Assembly: GCF_000758685.1 (NCBI RefSeq)
Contig: NZ_CP009286.1
Coordinates: 216,501 to 280,500 of the forward strand
From: Paenibacillus stellifer
Lineage (GTDB): Bacteria; Bacillota; Bacilli; Paenibacillales; Paenibacillaceae
Length of the DNA stretch: 64,000 nt
Reading direction: 5' to 3'
Under the pieces are notes generated by a model, which saw only the letters and a program-made list of their open reading frames with translations, searched no databases and had not been told where the DNA came from. Below are positions 53,878-61,905 of the stretch, piece by piece. The position numbers and the translations under genes are program-made. The number at the start of each line of letters is the position of its first letter. The first letter of the stretch is position 1.

Positions 53878-56800
53878 AAAAGTACTGATCGCCAACCGGG
53901 GAACGATCGCCGTCCGGATTATCCGCACGCTTCGCGCTATGGGTATTGCATCGGTTGCCGTGTATACGAAGGCAGACAGAGACAGCCTGCATGTGGAGCA
54001 AGCCGATGAGGCGGTGCTGATCGGTGACGGCCCTGCCAAAGAGAGCTACGTGAATGCGGAGCTGATTCTTCGTACAGCGGTGGAGACGGGCGCGGATGCG
54101 GTTCATCCGGGTTACGGCTTCCTGAGCGAAAATGCGGCTTTCGCGAAGGCCTGCGCGGAGCATGGCATCACCTTCATCGGCCCGTCGCCGGAGCATATGG
54201 AGCTGTTCGGGCTGAAGCATACGGCCCGCTCCATGGCGCAGCAGGCGGGAGTGCCGATGCTGCCCGGAACGGGGCTGATCACAGACGCGGCTGAAGCGGC
54301 TGACCGTGCGAACGGGATCGGGTATCCCGTAATGCTGAAGAGTACCGCAGGAGGCGGCGGAATCGGGATGCGCATTTGTCAGGATGAAGCGGCGCTTCGG
54401 GATGCGTTCGACTCGGTAACCCGGCTTGCGGCAGCCAACTTCAACGACGGCGGGGTGTTTTTGGAGAAATACATCGCCCGCGCCCGCCATGTCGAGGTGC
54501 AGATTTTCGGGAACGGTGAAGGGGAAGCTGTTGCACTTGGCGAGCGGGACTGCTCGGTGCAGCGGCGGAACCAGAAGATTATTGAAGAGACGCCGGCGCC
54601 GCTGCTGCCGGAGGCGGTCCGCCGCGATATGCATGACAGTGCGCGCAGGCTCGCGAAGGAAGCTGGTTACCGCAGTGCGGGAACGGTGGAGTTTCTCTAT
54701 GATCCGGATGCCCGGCGTTATTACTTCCTTGAAGTGAACACGAGACTTCAAGTCGAGCACGGCGTAACGGAGGAAGTGCTCGGCATCGACCTGGTCGAGT
54801 GGATGATTCTGGAGGCTGCCGGTACGCTCAAAGGACTGGAGGAGAGGGTCAGCGAGCCTCAAGGCCACAGCTTGCAAGTGCGCCTGTACGCAGAGGACTG
54901 CGCCAATAACTTCCGTCCGGGCGACGGCCGTATCGATGCCGTCATCTGGCCGGAGCAAGCGAGAATCGAGACGTGGATTCGGCAAGGTCTGGAGGTCACG
55001 ACCCTCTACGATCCGATGCTGGCGATGATTATCGTGCATGCCGGTACGCGCCGGGAAGCCATCGCCAAAATGGTGAACGCACTGCAGACGCTGCGCGTAT
55101 ACGGGGTGACGACGAACCAGTCTTATATAGAAGCTTTTTTGCAGACGGAGGCTTTCAAGGAAGGGCTCGTCTATACAAACATGCTGAACGGCTTCCTTCC
55201 GGCAGAGCATGCAATCGAGGTGCTGGACGGCGGTGTACAGACAACGGTTCAGGATGTTCCGGGACGGATCGGCTACTGGGATATCGGTGTTCCGCCTTCG
55301 GGTCCGATGGATCGGCTGGCGTTCCGCATCGGCAACAGGCTTCTGGGCAACGAAGAATCGGCGTCGGGACTTGAGATGACGCTTCGCGGCGGCTCGTACC
55401 GCTTTCGGGATGACATACTCTTCTGTCTGACGGGAGCGGATATGAACGCGGAGCTGGACGGGGTGTCCGTACCGCTGTATACCCCGGTGCAGGCGAAGGC
55501 TGGCTCCGTGCTGACGCTTGCTGAAGCTGCGGCGGGTATGCGTTCCTACCTGCTGGTCGCAGGCGGGCTCGATATGCCGCTGACGCTGGGCAGCGCTTCG
55601 ACCTTCACGCTCGGAGGCTTCGGCGGGCATATGGGCGGCGCGCTGCGGCCGGGAGCCGTACTGCGCGTCCACCAGGGAGCAACGAAGCCGCTGCCCGCGC
55701 TGGATGCCGCCTCCATCCCGAAGACGGCGAACGAATGGACCATCGGCGTCATCCCGGGTCCGCATTGTACGGCGGAATATGTGCTGCCCGCCTATCTGGA
55801 CCAGCTTACCTCCACCGTGTGGGAGGTTCACTTCAACAGCTCCCGCACCGGCGTCCGCCTGATTGGGCCTGCGCCGCTCTGGGCGCGTGAGGATGGCGGA
55901 GACGCCGGACTTCACCCGTCGAACATTCACGACAACGCCTACGCAGTCGGCGCGCTGGATCTGACGGGTGACATGCCGATCCTGCTCGGACCGGACGGCC
56001 CGAGCCTCGGCGGGTTCGTCTGCCCCGTAACGACGGCTACCGCCGAGCTGTGGAAGATCGGCCAGCTTCGTCCGGGCGACAAAGTCAGCTTCAAGCTGAT
56101 TACCGTTGAGGAAGCCGAGGAGCTGCGGGCGGCGCAAGAGCTGTATCTCCAGCGGCTTGGGGAAAAAGCGGAGCTGCCGGGGCCGTCGAAGATGCCGGAA
56201 CTGCCGGAGTTGCCGGAGTTGCCGAGGTTGACGGGACCGACGGAACTGTCTGAAATGACTGAAATGACTGAAATGACTGAAATGACTGAAATGCCGAAGC
56301 TGCCGGAGCTGCCTGAGGTTTCGCGCGGCGATTACATGCCGCTCATCGCTTACGAAGAAGAAGGCCGCCGCTTCAAGATCGCGGTTCGCTGCTCCGGCGA
56401 CGAGAACATCCTGGTGGAATACGGAGATCGGGAGCTTGATCTCCTGTACCGGTTCCAGGTGTATGTGCTGATGCAGGCCGTGAAGGACAGCGGCAGCATT
56501 CCTTATATTGAAATGACGCCGGGTATCCGCTCTTTGCAGATTCATCTGGATGCCTCCCGGATCACGGTCAAGGAAGCTGCCGCGAAGGTCATGGAGATCG
56601 ACCTTGCGCTGCCGTCCCTCGATTCCATCGAAGTTCCGTCGCGGATTGTGAAGCTGCCGCTGTCGTGGGACGACCCGGCAACCCGGCTGGCCATTGAGCG
56701 TTATCAGCAAAATGTACGCCCGGATGCCCCATGGTGTCCGAGCAATCTGGAGTTCATCCGCCGGATGAACGGTCTGGGCTCGCTGGAGGAAGTCGCCGAG

Positions 56801-57616
56801 GTTGTATTCAACGCTTCCTATCTTGTGATGGGGCTGGGCGATGTGTATCTCGGCGCACCAGTCGCCGTGCCGCTTGATCCGCGACACCGGCTCGTGACGA
56901 CGAAGTACAATCCGGCGCGTACGTGGACGCCGGAGAACGCCGTCGGCATCGGCGGTGCTTATCTCTGCGTCTACGGCATGGAAGGCCCCGGCGGCTATCA
57001 GTTCGTAGGCCGCACGGTGCAGATGTGGAACAAGTTCCGCCAGACGGCGAACTTTGTGGAAGGCAAGCCCTGGCTGCTCCGCTTCTTCGATCAGATTCGC
57101 TTCTATCCGGTCTCCGAGGAGGAGCTGCTTCGGATGAGAGACGAGTTCCCCCGGGGAGAGTTCACGGTTGAAGTTGAAGAGACTACGTTTAACCTGGGTC
57201 AATACTTAAGCTGGCTCGAAGAGATTCAGGAAGAATCGGCCGCGTTCCGGAAGCTGCAGCAGGCATCGTTCCAGGAAGAGCGCGATCTATGGAAGCGGCT
57301 CGGCATCGCCGAGCATGTATCCGAGCCGGAAGGCTCCGCTTCCCACGAGCAGGAGGCGCTCCCTGGCGGCAGCCAGGGCGTGAACAGCTCGATGTCGGGC
57401 AGCGTCTGGAAGGTGCTGGTGAAGCCGGGCCAGAAGGTACTGAAAGGCGACACCATTATAATAGAAGAAAGTATGAAAATGGAGTTCTCGCAGTTCGCTC
57501 CGTTCGACGGCGTTATCGCATCCGTCTTCGTCGAATCCGGCGATCAGGTATGTGCGGGAGACTGCATTGCGGCGATTTATCCACTGGAGCTGGAACAGGA
57601 GGCGACTGCATCATGA
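53870..57616 (+). CDS. Biotin-dependent guanidine (urea) carboxylase
   Basis: A 1,248-residue carboxylase. Order: biotin carboxylase domain (1-445; [16 protein letters not shown] start, ATP loop [27 protein letters not shown]), allophanate-hydrolase subunit 2-like carboxyltransferase domain (about 455-770; [27 protein letters not shown]), a repetitive linker (about 775-815), subunit 1-like domain (about 820-1040; [17 protein letters not shown] region), and C-terminal biotinyl domain ([13 protein letters not shown], biotin on the lysine near residue 1,201). Context (ykkC riboswitch, cgdAB) favours guanidine over urea as substrate; enzyme studies found that urea-carboxylase-like proteins under this riboswitch act on guanidine. 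GAAGGAGG precedes ATG 53870. Confidence 0.9.
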   Translation: MFKKVLIANRGTIAVRIIRTLRAMGIASVAVYTKADRDSLHVEQADEAVLIGDGPAKESYVNAELILRTAVETGADAVHPGYGFLSENAAFAKACAEHGITFIGPSPEHMELFGLKHTARSMAQQAGVPMLPGTGLITDAAEAADRANGIGYPVMLKSTAGGGGIGMRICQDEAALRDAFDSVTRLAAANFNDGGVFLEKYIARARHVEVQIFGNGEGEAVALGERDCSVQRRNQKIIEETPAPLLPEAVRRDMHDSARRLAKEAGYRSAGTVEFLYDPDARRYYFLEVNTRLQVEHGVTEEVLGIDLVEWMILEAAGTLKGLEERVSEPQGHSLQVRLYAEDCANNFRPGDGRIDAVIWPEQARIETWIRQGLEVTTLYDPMLAMIIVHAGTRREAIAKMVNALQTLRVYGVTTNQSYIEAFLQTEAFKEGLVYTNMLNGFLPAEHAIEVLDGGVQTTVQDVPGRIGYWDIGVPPSGPMDRLAFRIGNRLLGNEESASGLEMTLRGGSYRFRDDILFCLTGADMNAELDGVSVPLYTPVQAKAGSVLTLAEAAAGMRSYLLVAGGLDMPLTLGSASTFTLGGFGGHMGGALRPGAVLRVHQGATKPLPALDAASIPKTANEWTIGVIPGPHCTAEYVLPAYLDQLTSTVWEVHFNSSRTGVRLIGPAPLWAREDGGDAGLHPSNIHDNAYAVGALDLTGDMPILLGPDGPSLGGFVCPVTTATAELWKIGQLRPGDKVSFKLITVEEAEELRAAQELYLQRLGEKAELPGPSKMPELPELPELPRLTGPTELSEMTEMTEMTEMTEMPKLPELPEVSRGDYMPLIAYEEEGRRFKIAVRCSGDENILVEYGDRELDLLYRFQVYVLMQAVKDSGSIPYIEMTPGIRSLQIHLDASRITVKEAAAKVMEIDLALPSLDSIEVPSRIVKLPLSWDDPATRLAIERYQQNVRPDAPWCPSNLEFIRRMNGLGSLEEVAEVVFNASYLVMGLGDVYLGAPVAVPLDPRHRLVTTKYNPARTWTPENAVGIGGAYLCVYGMEGPGGYQFVGRTVQMWNKFRQTANFVEGKPWLLRFFDQIRFYPVSEEELLRMRDEFPRGEFTVEVEETTFNLGQYLSWLEEIQEESAAFRKLQQASFQEERDLWKRLGIAEHVSEPEGSASHEQEALPGGSQGVNSSMSGSVWKVLVKPGQKVLKGDTIIIEESMKMEFSQFAPFDGVIASVFVESGDQVCAGDCIAAIYPLELEQEATAS
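56190..56293 (+). repeat. In-frame 9-bp tandem repeats in the carboxylase linker
   Basis: TTGCCGGAG/CTGCCGGAG units (about 56190-56225), then TGAAATGAC repeated four times plus TGAAATG (56251-56293), coding for (PEL)n and (EMT)n. A minisatellite that can change length without shifting the frame. Confidence 0.85.
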
Positions 57617-59349
57617 GCATACAGGCCATTCCCTTTGAACTTACTCTTGAATCACTCCGTAAGGGCTATCTGTCCGGCAGCTTTACGCCGGAAGAGGTGA
57701 TTGCGGCGGTAACGGGCCGTGCGGCACGGGACCGGGACATGAAGATCTGGATCCTGGAGCCTTCCCTGGAGCGCATCGCGCCTTATCTGGAGCGGCTGAA
57801 GGCGATGAATCCCGCCGATTATCCGCTGTGGGGCATCCCGTTCGCGGTGAAGGACAATATTGAAGTGGCGGGCTGGCCGGTTACGGCGGCCTGCCCGGAT
57901 TTCGAATACGTGCCGGACCGTCATGCGGCGGTTGTGGAACGGCTGATCGCGGCAGGCGCGGTGCCCGTGGGCAAAGCGAACCTCGACCAGTTCGCCACCG
58001 GCCTGGTCGGCACCCGCAGCCCTTACGGCGACACGCATAATGCGCTGCGCCCCGAACTGATCAGCGGCGGCTCCAGCTCCGGCTCAGCCGTTGCGGTGGC
58101 CCGCGGACAGGCCGCTTTCTCGCTCGGCACCGATACCGCCGGCTCCGGCCGCGTACCCGCGGCCCTGAACGGCCTCGTCGGCTACAAGCCGGCCGTCTCG
58201 GCCTGGCCGTCGGCGGGCGTCATTCCCGCCTGCCGGAGCATTGACTGCGTGACCGTGTTCGCCCGGTCCGCAGAGGATGCGGCGGCCGTTGACAAGGCCG
58301 TCCGCGGACCGCTGGCGGGCGATCCGTATTCCGCCGCCCGCCCGCTGAACTTCCCGGAGCAGCCTTCCGTATGGCTGCTCCCCGCAGATCCGCTGCAGTT
58401 CTACGGCCCTTTCGCAGCGGAATATGAAGCTGCGTGGGAGCGGGCGAAGCAGCGGATACTCCGGTCAGGCGTAACGGTGAAGCAGGTGGACGCCGGTCTG
58501 CTGCAGGAAGCGGCAGCCCTGCTGTACGAAGGTCCGCTCGTCGCCGAGCGGTGGAGCGATCTGGATGCCTTCATTGAAGAGCATCCAGGTGCGGCTCTGC
58601 CGGTGACGGAGACGATTCTGTGCTCGGGGGCGAGAGCGGAGTTCACGGCAAGCGCCCTCTTCAAGGCCCAGCATCGGCTGGCCGAGATCAAGGCGCTCAC
58701 CCGCCAGTGGCTCCGGCGGGCGGTGCTTGTGCTGCCGACCTGCGGCGGCACATGGACAAGGGAGCAGGCAGCAGCCGATCCCATTGCGACCAACAGCCAA
58801 ATGGGTCTCTACACTAACCACTGCAATCTGCTCGATTTAAGCGCCATCGCCATTCCCGCCGGAATGGCCGGGCCGAAGCTGCCGTTTGGCATTACGCTCT
58901 TCACGGTTCCGGAGGAAGAAGGAAATCTCATTCCGGCCTCCCGGCACTTCATGCGGCAGCAGGATACCATCCGGGTAGCCGTCTGTGGGCTGCATATGCG
59001 CGGCATGGGACTGGAACCGCAGATGACCGGTTATGGTGCGGTGTTCGTGGAGGAGACCGCGACCTCGGAGAATTATCGGCTGTATAAGCTGCCTACCGAG
59101 CCGGCCAAGCCGGGGCTGGTCCGGGTCCCGTCAGGAGGGGCGTCCATTGCCGTTGAGCTGTGGGATATGCCGGCGACTTCCTTCGGGCTGTTCACGGCAT
59201 CCATCCCGTCGCCGCTCGGCATCGGCCAAATTGAGCTGCAAGACGGTCGGACCGTCTCCGGCTTCATGTGCGAAGCCTATGCGGTGGAGGGAGCTTATGA
59301 GCTGACATCGTTCGGCGGCTGGAGAAAGGCGATGGAGCTTAACATTTAG
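57613..59349 (+). CDS. atzF: Allophanate hydrolase
   Basis: A 578-residue enzyme that splits allophanate into two ammonia and two CO2. Amidase-signature domain (about 1-440): Lys in AVKDNIEV (about residue 79), cis-Ser and nucleophile in SGGSSSGSAVAVARG (about 150), DTAGSGRVPAALNG. C-terminal gamma-glutamyl-cyclotransferase-like domain (about 455-578) with YKLPTEPAKPGLVRVP. ATG 57613 overlaps the carboxylase stop (ATGA), and AGGAGG is nine bases upstream. Last gene of the guanidine operon. Confidence 0.93.
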   Translation: MSIQAIPFELTLESLRKGYLSGSFTPEEVIAAVTGRAARDRDMKIWILEPSLERIAPYLERLKAMNPADYPLWGIPFAVKDNIEVAGWPVTAACPDFEYVPDRHAAVVERLIAAGAVPVGKANLDQFATGLVGTRSPYGDTHNALRPELISGGSSSGSAVAVARGQAAFSLGTDTAGSGRVPAALNGLVGYKPAVSAWPSAGVIPACRSIDCVTVFARSAEDAAAVDKAVRGPLAGDPYSAARPLNFPEQPSVWLLPADPLQFYGPFAAEYEAAWERAKQRILRSGVTVKQVDAGLLQEAAALLYEGPLVAERWSDLDAFIEEHPGAALPVTETILCSGARAEFTASALFKAQHRLAEIKALTRQWLRRAVLVLPTCGGTWTREQAAADPIATNSQMGLYTNHCNLLDLSAIAIPAGMAGPKLPFGITLFTVPEEEGNLIPASRHFMRQQDTIRVAVCGLHMRGMGLEPQMTGYGAVFVEETATSENYRLYKLPTEPAKPGLVRVPSGGASIAVELWDMPATSFGLFTASIPSPLGIGQIELQDGRTVSGFMCEAYAVEGAYELTSFGGWRKAMELNI

Positions 59350-59437
59350 CGGAATCCTCCGGAATCTGGCAGCCTGCGCGTAAGCTGAAGTACCACCACG
59401 GCTGTCTCAATAGTGTTCGGCGCTGGACGGGAACCGA

Positions 59438-59486
59438 AAAATGACCTCAAAATCCACACAGAAGTGGAGGATGAGGTCATTTTTAA
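59438..59486. terminator. Bidirectional terminator after the guanidine operon
   Basis: AAAATGACCTCA / TGAGGTCATTTTT, with an inner loop containing ATCCACACAGAAGTGGAG; shared with the convergent HD-domain gene. Confidence 0.82.
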
Positions 59487-59545
59487 TAGCCGGACTCCCG
59501 GACAAGGCGGGGGATGTGAAACGGCGCATATCGCCCGCCAGCATT

Positions 59546-60175
59546 CTACAGCGCCAGCGCTTCTTCGGTGATGCGCTTGATATCGATGGGGGAAGCTTTG
59601 CTTTCCTCAATAATGTCCGGAAGAATCCGGTTCAGGAAATAGCGGACGCATTCCAGATCGATATTTTTGATTTTGACCAGGGCGCCGCGGTACATGGTGA
59701 TGAATTCTTTTTCCATATTGCCCCGCTGCATTTCCGCAAAAGCCTCGTAGACCTGATCCAGCTTGTCGGCCACCTCCAGAATCAGCCCTTCCACGGAGTC
59801 GTCCTTCCCTTCCCGGAGCTGCCTGCGGAAAATCGCCTGAAATTCCTCCGGAATATTCTCGTCGATGAAATGCCGGACCATGCCCTCCTCCACCTGCTGG
59901 AGCATCGAGCGAAGCTCAAGGGAATAATGCTTGACCGGCGTCTTGATGTCCCCGATAAAAATTTCGCCGTAATCATGGCTGCTCGTAATCTCATAGAGCT
60001 TCTTCCAATCAATCGCCGTCCCGTGCAGCTCTTCGATATCGGCGAGCGTCTTGGCGTACTGCACCACTTTCCAGGAATGGGCGGATACGCTATGCTCCTC
60101 GAATTTAAACTTGCCGGGGGCGCGGATGATACGTTCAAGATCGTTCAAAGATCGAAAGTAGGCGTGAATTCCCAT
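59546..60175 (-). CDS. YfbR-like HD-domain protein (5'-nucleotidase superfamily)
   Basis: A 209-residue HD-domain protein. SVSAHSWKVVQYAKTL supplies the first His, ITSSHDYGEIFIGDIKTPVKHY the HD pair, EVADKLDQVYEA the final Asp. The family includes YfbR (dNMP 5'-nucleotidase). ATG 60175 gives the usual start MGIHAYFRSLNDLERII; a longer start at 60187 is possible. AAAGG upstream. Confidence 0.83.
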   Translation of the reverse strand: MGIHAYFRSLNDLERIIRAPGKFKFEEHSVSAHSWKVVQYAKTLADIEELHGTAIDWKKLYEITSSHDYGEIFIGDIKTPVKHYSLELRSMLQQVEEGMVRHFIDENIPEEFQAIFRRQLREGKDDSVEGLILEVADKLDQVYEAFAEMQRGNMEKEFITMYRGALVKIKNIDLECVRYFLNRILPDIIEESKASPIDIKRITEEALAL

Positions 60176-60383
60176 ATGTGCACGCATCCTTTGTGTTGGA
60201 ATTAGGGTATGAGCCGACTATACTTTATTTATGTCAACGCAGAATTAACGGAGTTTAAACGGCGCTTCCTTCCGGCCCGGGCAGACCGCGAATGTGAATA
60301 TGCCGATATTCTATATTTTCCCGTTTTGGTTATACGGATTCAACAGGTTAGCCACCGGTTCGTATTTAGGCGCATAGGCGCTT

Positions 60384-60716
60384 TTGGCGGAGGAATATAG
60401 AGGTGAAGCGTCTGTACGGACATATGGAGCGGGAGAGAGGGTGTGCTTCAGGTTGGATAAACGGGATGGACAGGTAAGCTGGAAGATTCTGTTTGACGGA
60501 AAATTCATGCAAAAACATACGGCGTACAAGAGTTTGGCTGATTTTTTGGCTTCAGGGGGATTCGAGATCGGAGAGCTGGAGGAGATTGTGCGGCTGGATA
60601 AGGAGAGGCTGGACCGCTTCATCGCCCAGGGTGCCGGGTTTGAGAGCTGGGAGGATATGCTGAGCGAAGCGCTGGGTGATTATTTCGAGAGAACCTTTGG
60701 CTTCTATGATATTTAA
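60384..60716 (+). CDS. Small protein of unknown function
   Basis: A 110-residue protein I do not recognise: a beta-rich N-terminal part (VCFRLDKRDGQVSWKILFDGKFMQKHTAYKSLADFL) and a helical C-terminal part (ESWEDMLSEALGDYFERTFGFYDI). Start uncertain: a TTG at 60384 has no ribosome site, while a GTG at 60441 follows GGGAGAGAGG; the second would give 91 residues. It stops 27 bases before the next hydrolase gene. Confidence 0.55.
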   Translation: MAEEYRGEASVRTYGAGERVCFRLDKRDGQVSWKILFDGKFMQKHTAYKSLADFLASGGFEIGELEEIVRLDKERLDRFIAQGAGFESWEDMLSEALGDYFERTFGFYDI

Positions 60717-60742
60717 CTTGAAAAAGAATGGTGGGATGCGGC

Positions 60743-61318
60743 ATGAGCCGAAGCTATCTGATTTTGTATGGACTGGGCGGCAGTGGCCCGGAGCATTGGC
60801 AGTCGTGGCTGTATGAAGAGTTGATTGCCCGGGGGGAGAAGGTCTATTACCCCGATTTCCCGAACTACGACCATCCGATTAAGGAGGAGTGGCTGCGCCG
60901 GCTGGCAGAAGTGCTGGAGACGGTTCCGGAAGAGGAGGAATTGACTGTAGTCGCCCATAGTCTGGGCTGCATTCTGTGGATTCACTATGCCATAGCGGCC
61001 AAAGTCAAGCTGGCGAACCGGCTGATTCTCGTCTGTCCGCCTTCCATACATACCCGGCTGGAGGAAGTGGCCAGCTTTTTCCCGGTGCCTGATTCCTTGG
61101 ATATGGTGGGAAAAAGCGCCAATACCGGCGTGGTCGTCCTGTCGACCGATGACCCTTACTGCCGGATGGAAGATCATATTCCTTACCAGCGTCTCCATCT
61201 GCCGTCTGTGCTGCTGCCGGGAGTGGGCCATCTGAACGTGGCCTCCGGATATGGGCCTTGGCCGGATATGCTGGAGCTATGCCTCAACGGGCATTTCCCC
61301 TTGTGGGAACAAGGGTAG
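60743..61318 (+). CDS. RBBP9/YdeN-type serine hydrolase
   Basis: A 191-residue alpha/beta hydrolase. YGLGGSGPEHWQSWLYEEL, the elbow AHSLGCILWIHYA (nucleophile Ser), and the His in PGVGHLNVASGYGPWP fit the RBBP9 family. ATG 60743 is preceded by GGTGG; an earlier start at 60728 has none. Substrate unknown. Confidence 0.82.
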   Translation: MSRSYLILYGLGGSGPEHWQSWLYEELIARGEKVYYPDFPNYDHPIKEEWLRRLAEVLETVPEEEELTVVAHSLGCILWIHYAIAAKVKLANRLILVCPPSIHTRLEEVASFFPVPDSLDMVGKSANTGVVVLSTDDPYCRMEDHIPYQRLHLPSVLLPGVGHLNVASGYGPWPDMLELCLNGHFPLWEQG

Positions 61319-61397
61319 CTCAGTGGGGCAATTCTCCCGGAGTTGAAATGGCTCTCTAGTCCCGATATGATTATAAAAAAGAGTCAGGAGAGTGCGG

Positions 61398-61589
61398 ATG
61401 AGAGGATATAATATCGTACGCCCCTTAATGTTGATCATCGTCGCCCTGCTTACAAATATGCTGGTGACCAATCTGTGCCTCATGTTCGGTGTGGCGTCTG
61501 ATGCTGCCAGCAATATCGGCATGATCGGCATGATCATCGCCGCCCTTGTGATGTACAACCGGTTCAACAAACGCGGTAGGAAGAGGTAA
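61398..61589 (+). CDS. Small membrane protein (two helices)
   Basis: A 63-residue protein with two hydrophobic helices (about 7-28 and 34-54) and a basic C-terminus (NRFNKRGRKR). AGGAGAG lies eight bases before the ATG. Function unknown. Confidence 0.68.
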   Translation: MRGYNIVRPLMLIIVALLTNMLVTNLCLMFGVASDAASNIGMIGMIIAALVMYNRFNKRGRKR

Positions 61590-61640
61590 GGCTGCCGTCA
61601 CGGATTCAGCTGAGCGCTTTTCTGTTGAGCGTGTCGTCAG

Positions 61641-61672
61641 ACCTCTGGCTGGAAGCAGTCGGAGGTTTTTTG
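61641..61672 (+). terminator. Terminator after the small membrane protein gene
   Basis: ACCTC...GAGGT with inner CTGGCT/AGCAGTC pairing, then TTTTTT. The rest of the 61590-61905 gap shows no gene. Confidence 0.6.
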
Positions 61673-61905
61673 GCTTGAGGGGATTGGATGCTGTCAGCAT
61701 TCAATGACGGGTGGTCTGCGATACCTCCGCCCGATGCTCGAGCCGTTCGTTTGTTTTTACCTGGAAATGTAAATCATGCGCCGATGCACTCCTTACAGGG
61801 ATGCGAATTCGGTTTTTTCTAAGATTTTTCAACTGATTCCTTCCCTATGAATGTGAAAAGCTTTGTAGTAAGATGTTGAACAACTACAGTTAAGGGGAGA
61901 AAGCC

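Noticed and set aside
56190..56293. Repeats as a CRISPR array
   Set aside because: Units are 9 bp, directly tandem, without spacers, and in frame within a coding gene.
53795..57202. Very long antisense open frame (1,135 codons) opposite the carboxylase
   Set aside because: Complementary shadow of a GC-rich gene; composition rich in Arg/His/Gln with no domain, while the plus strand shows clear carboxylase motifs.
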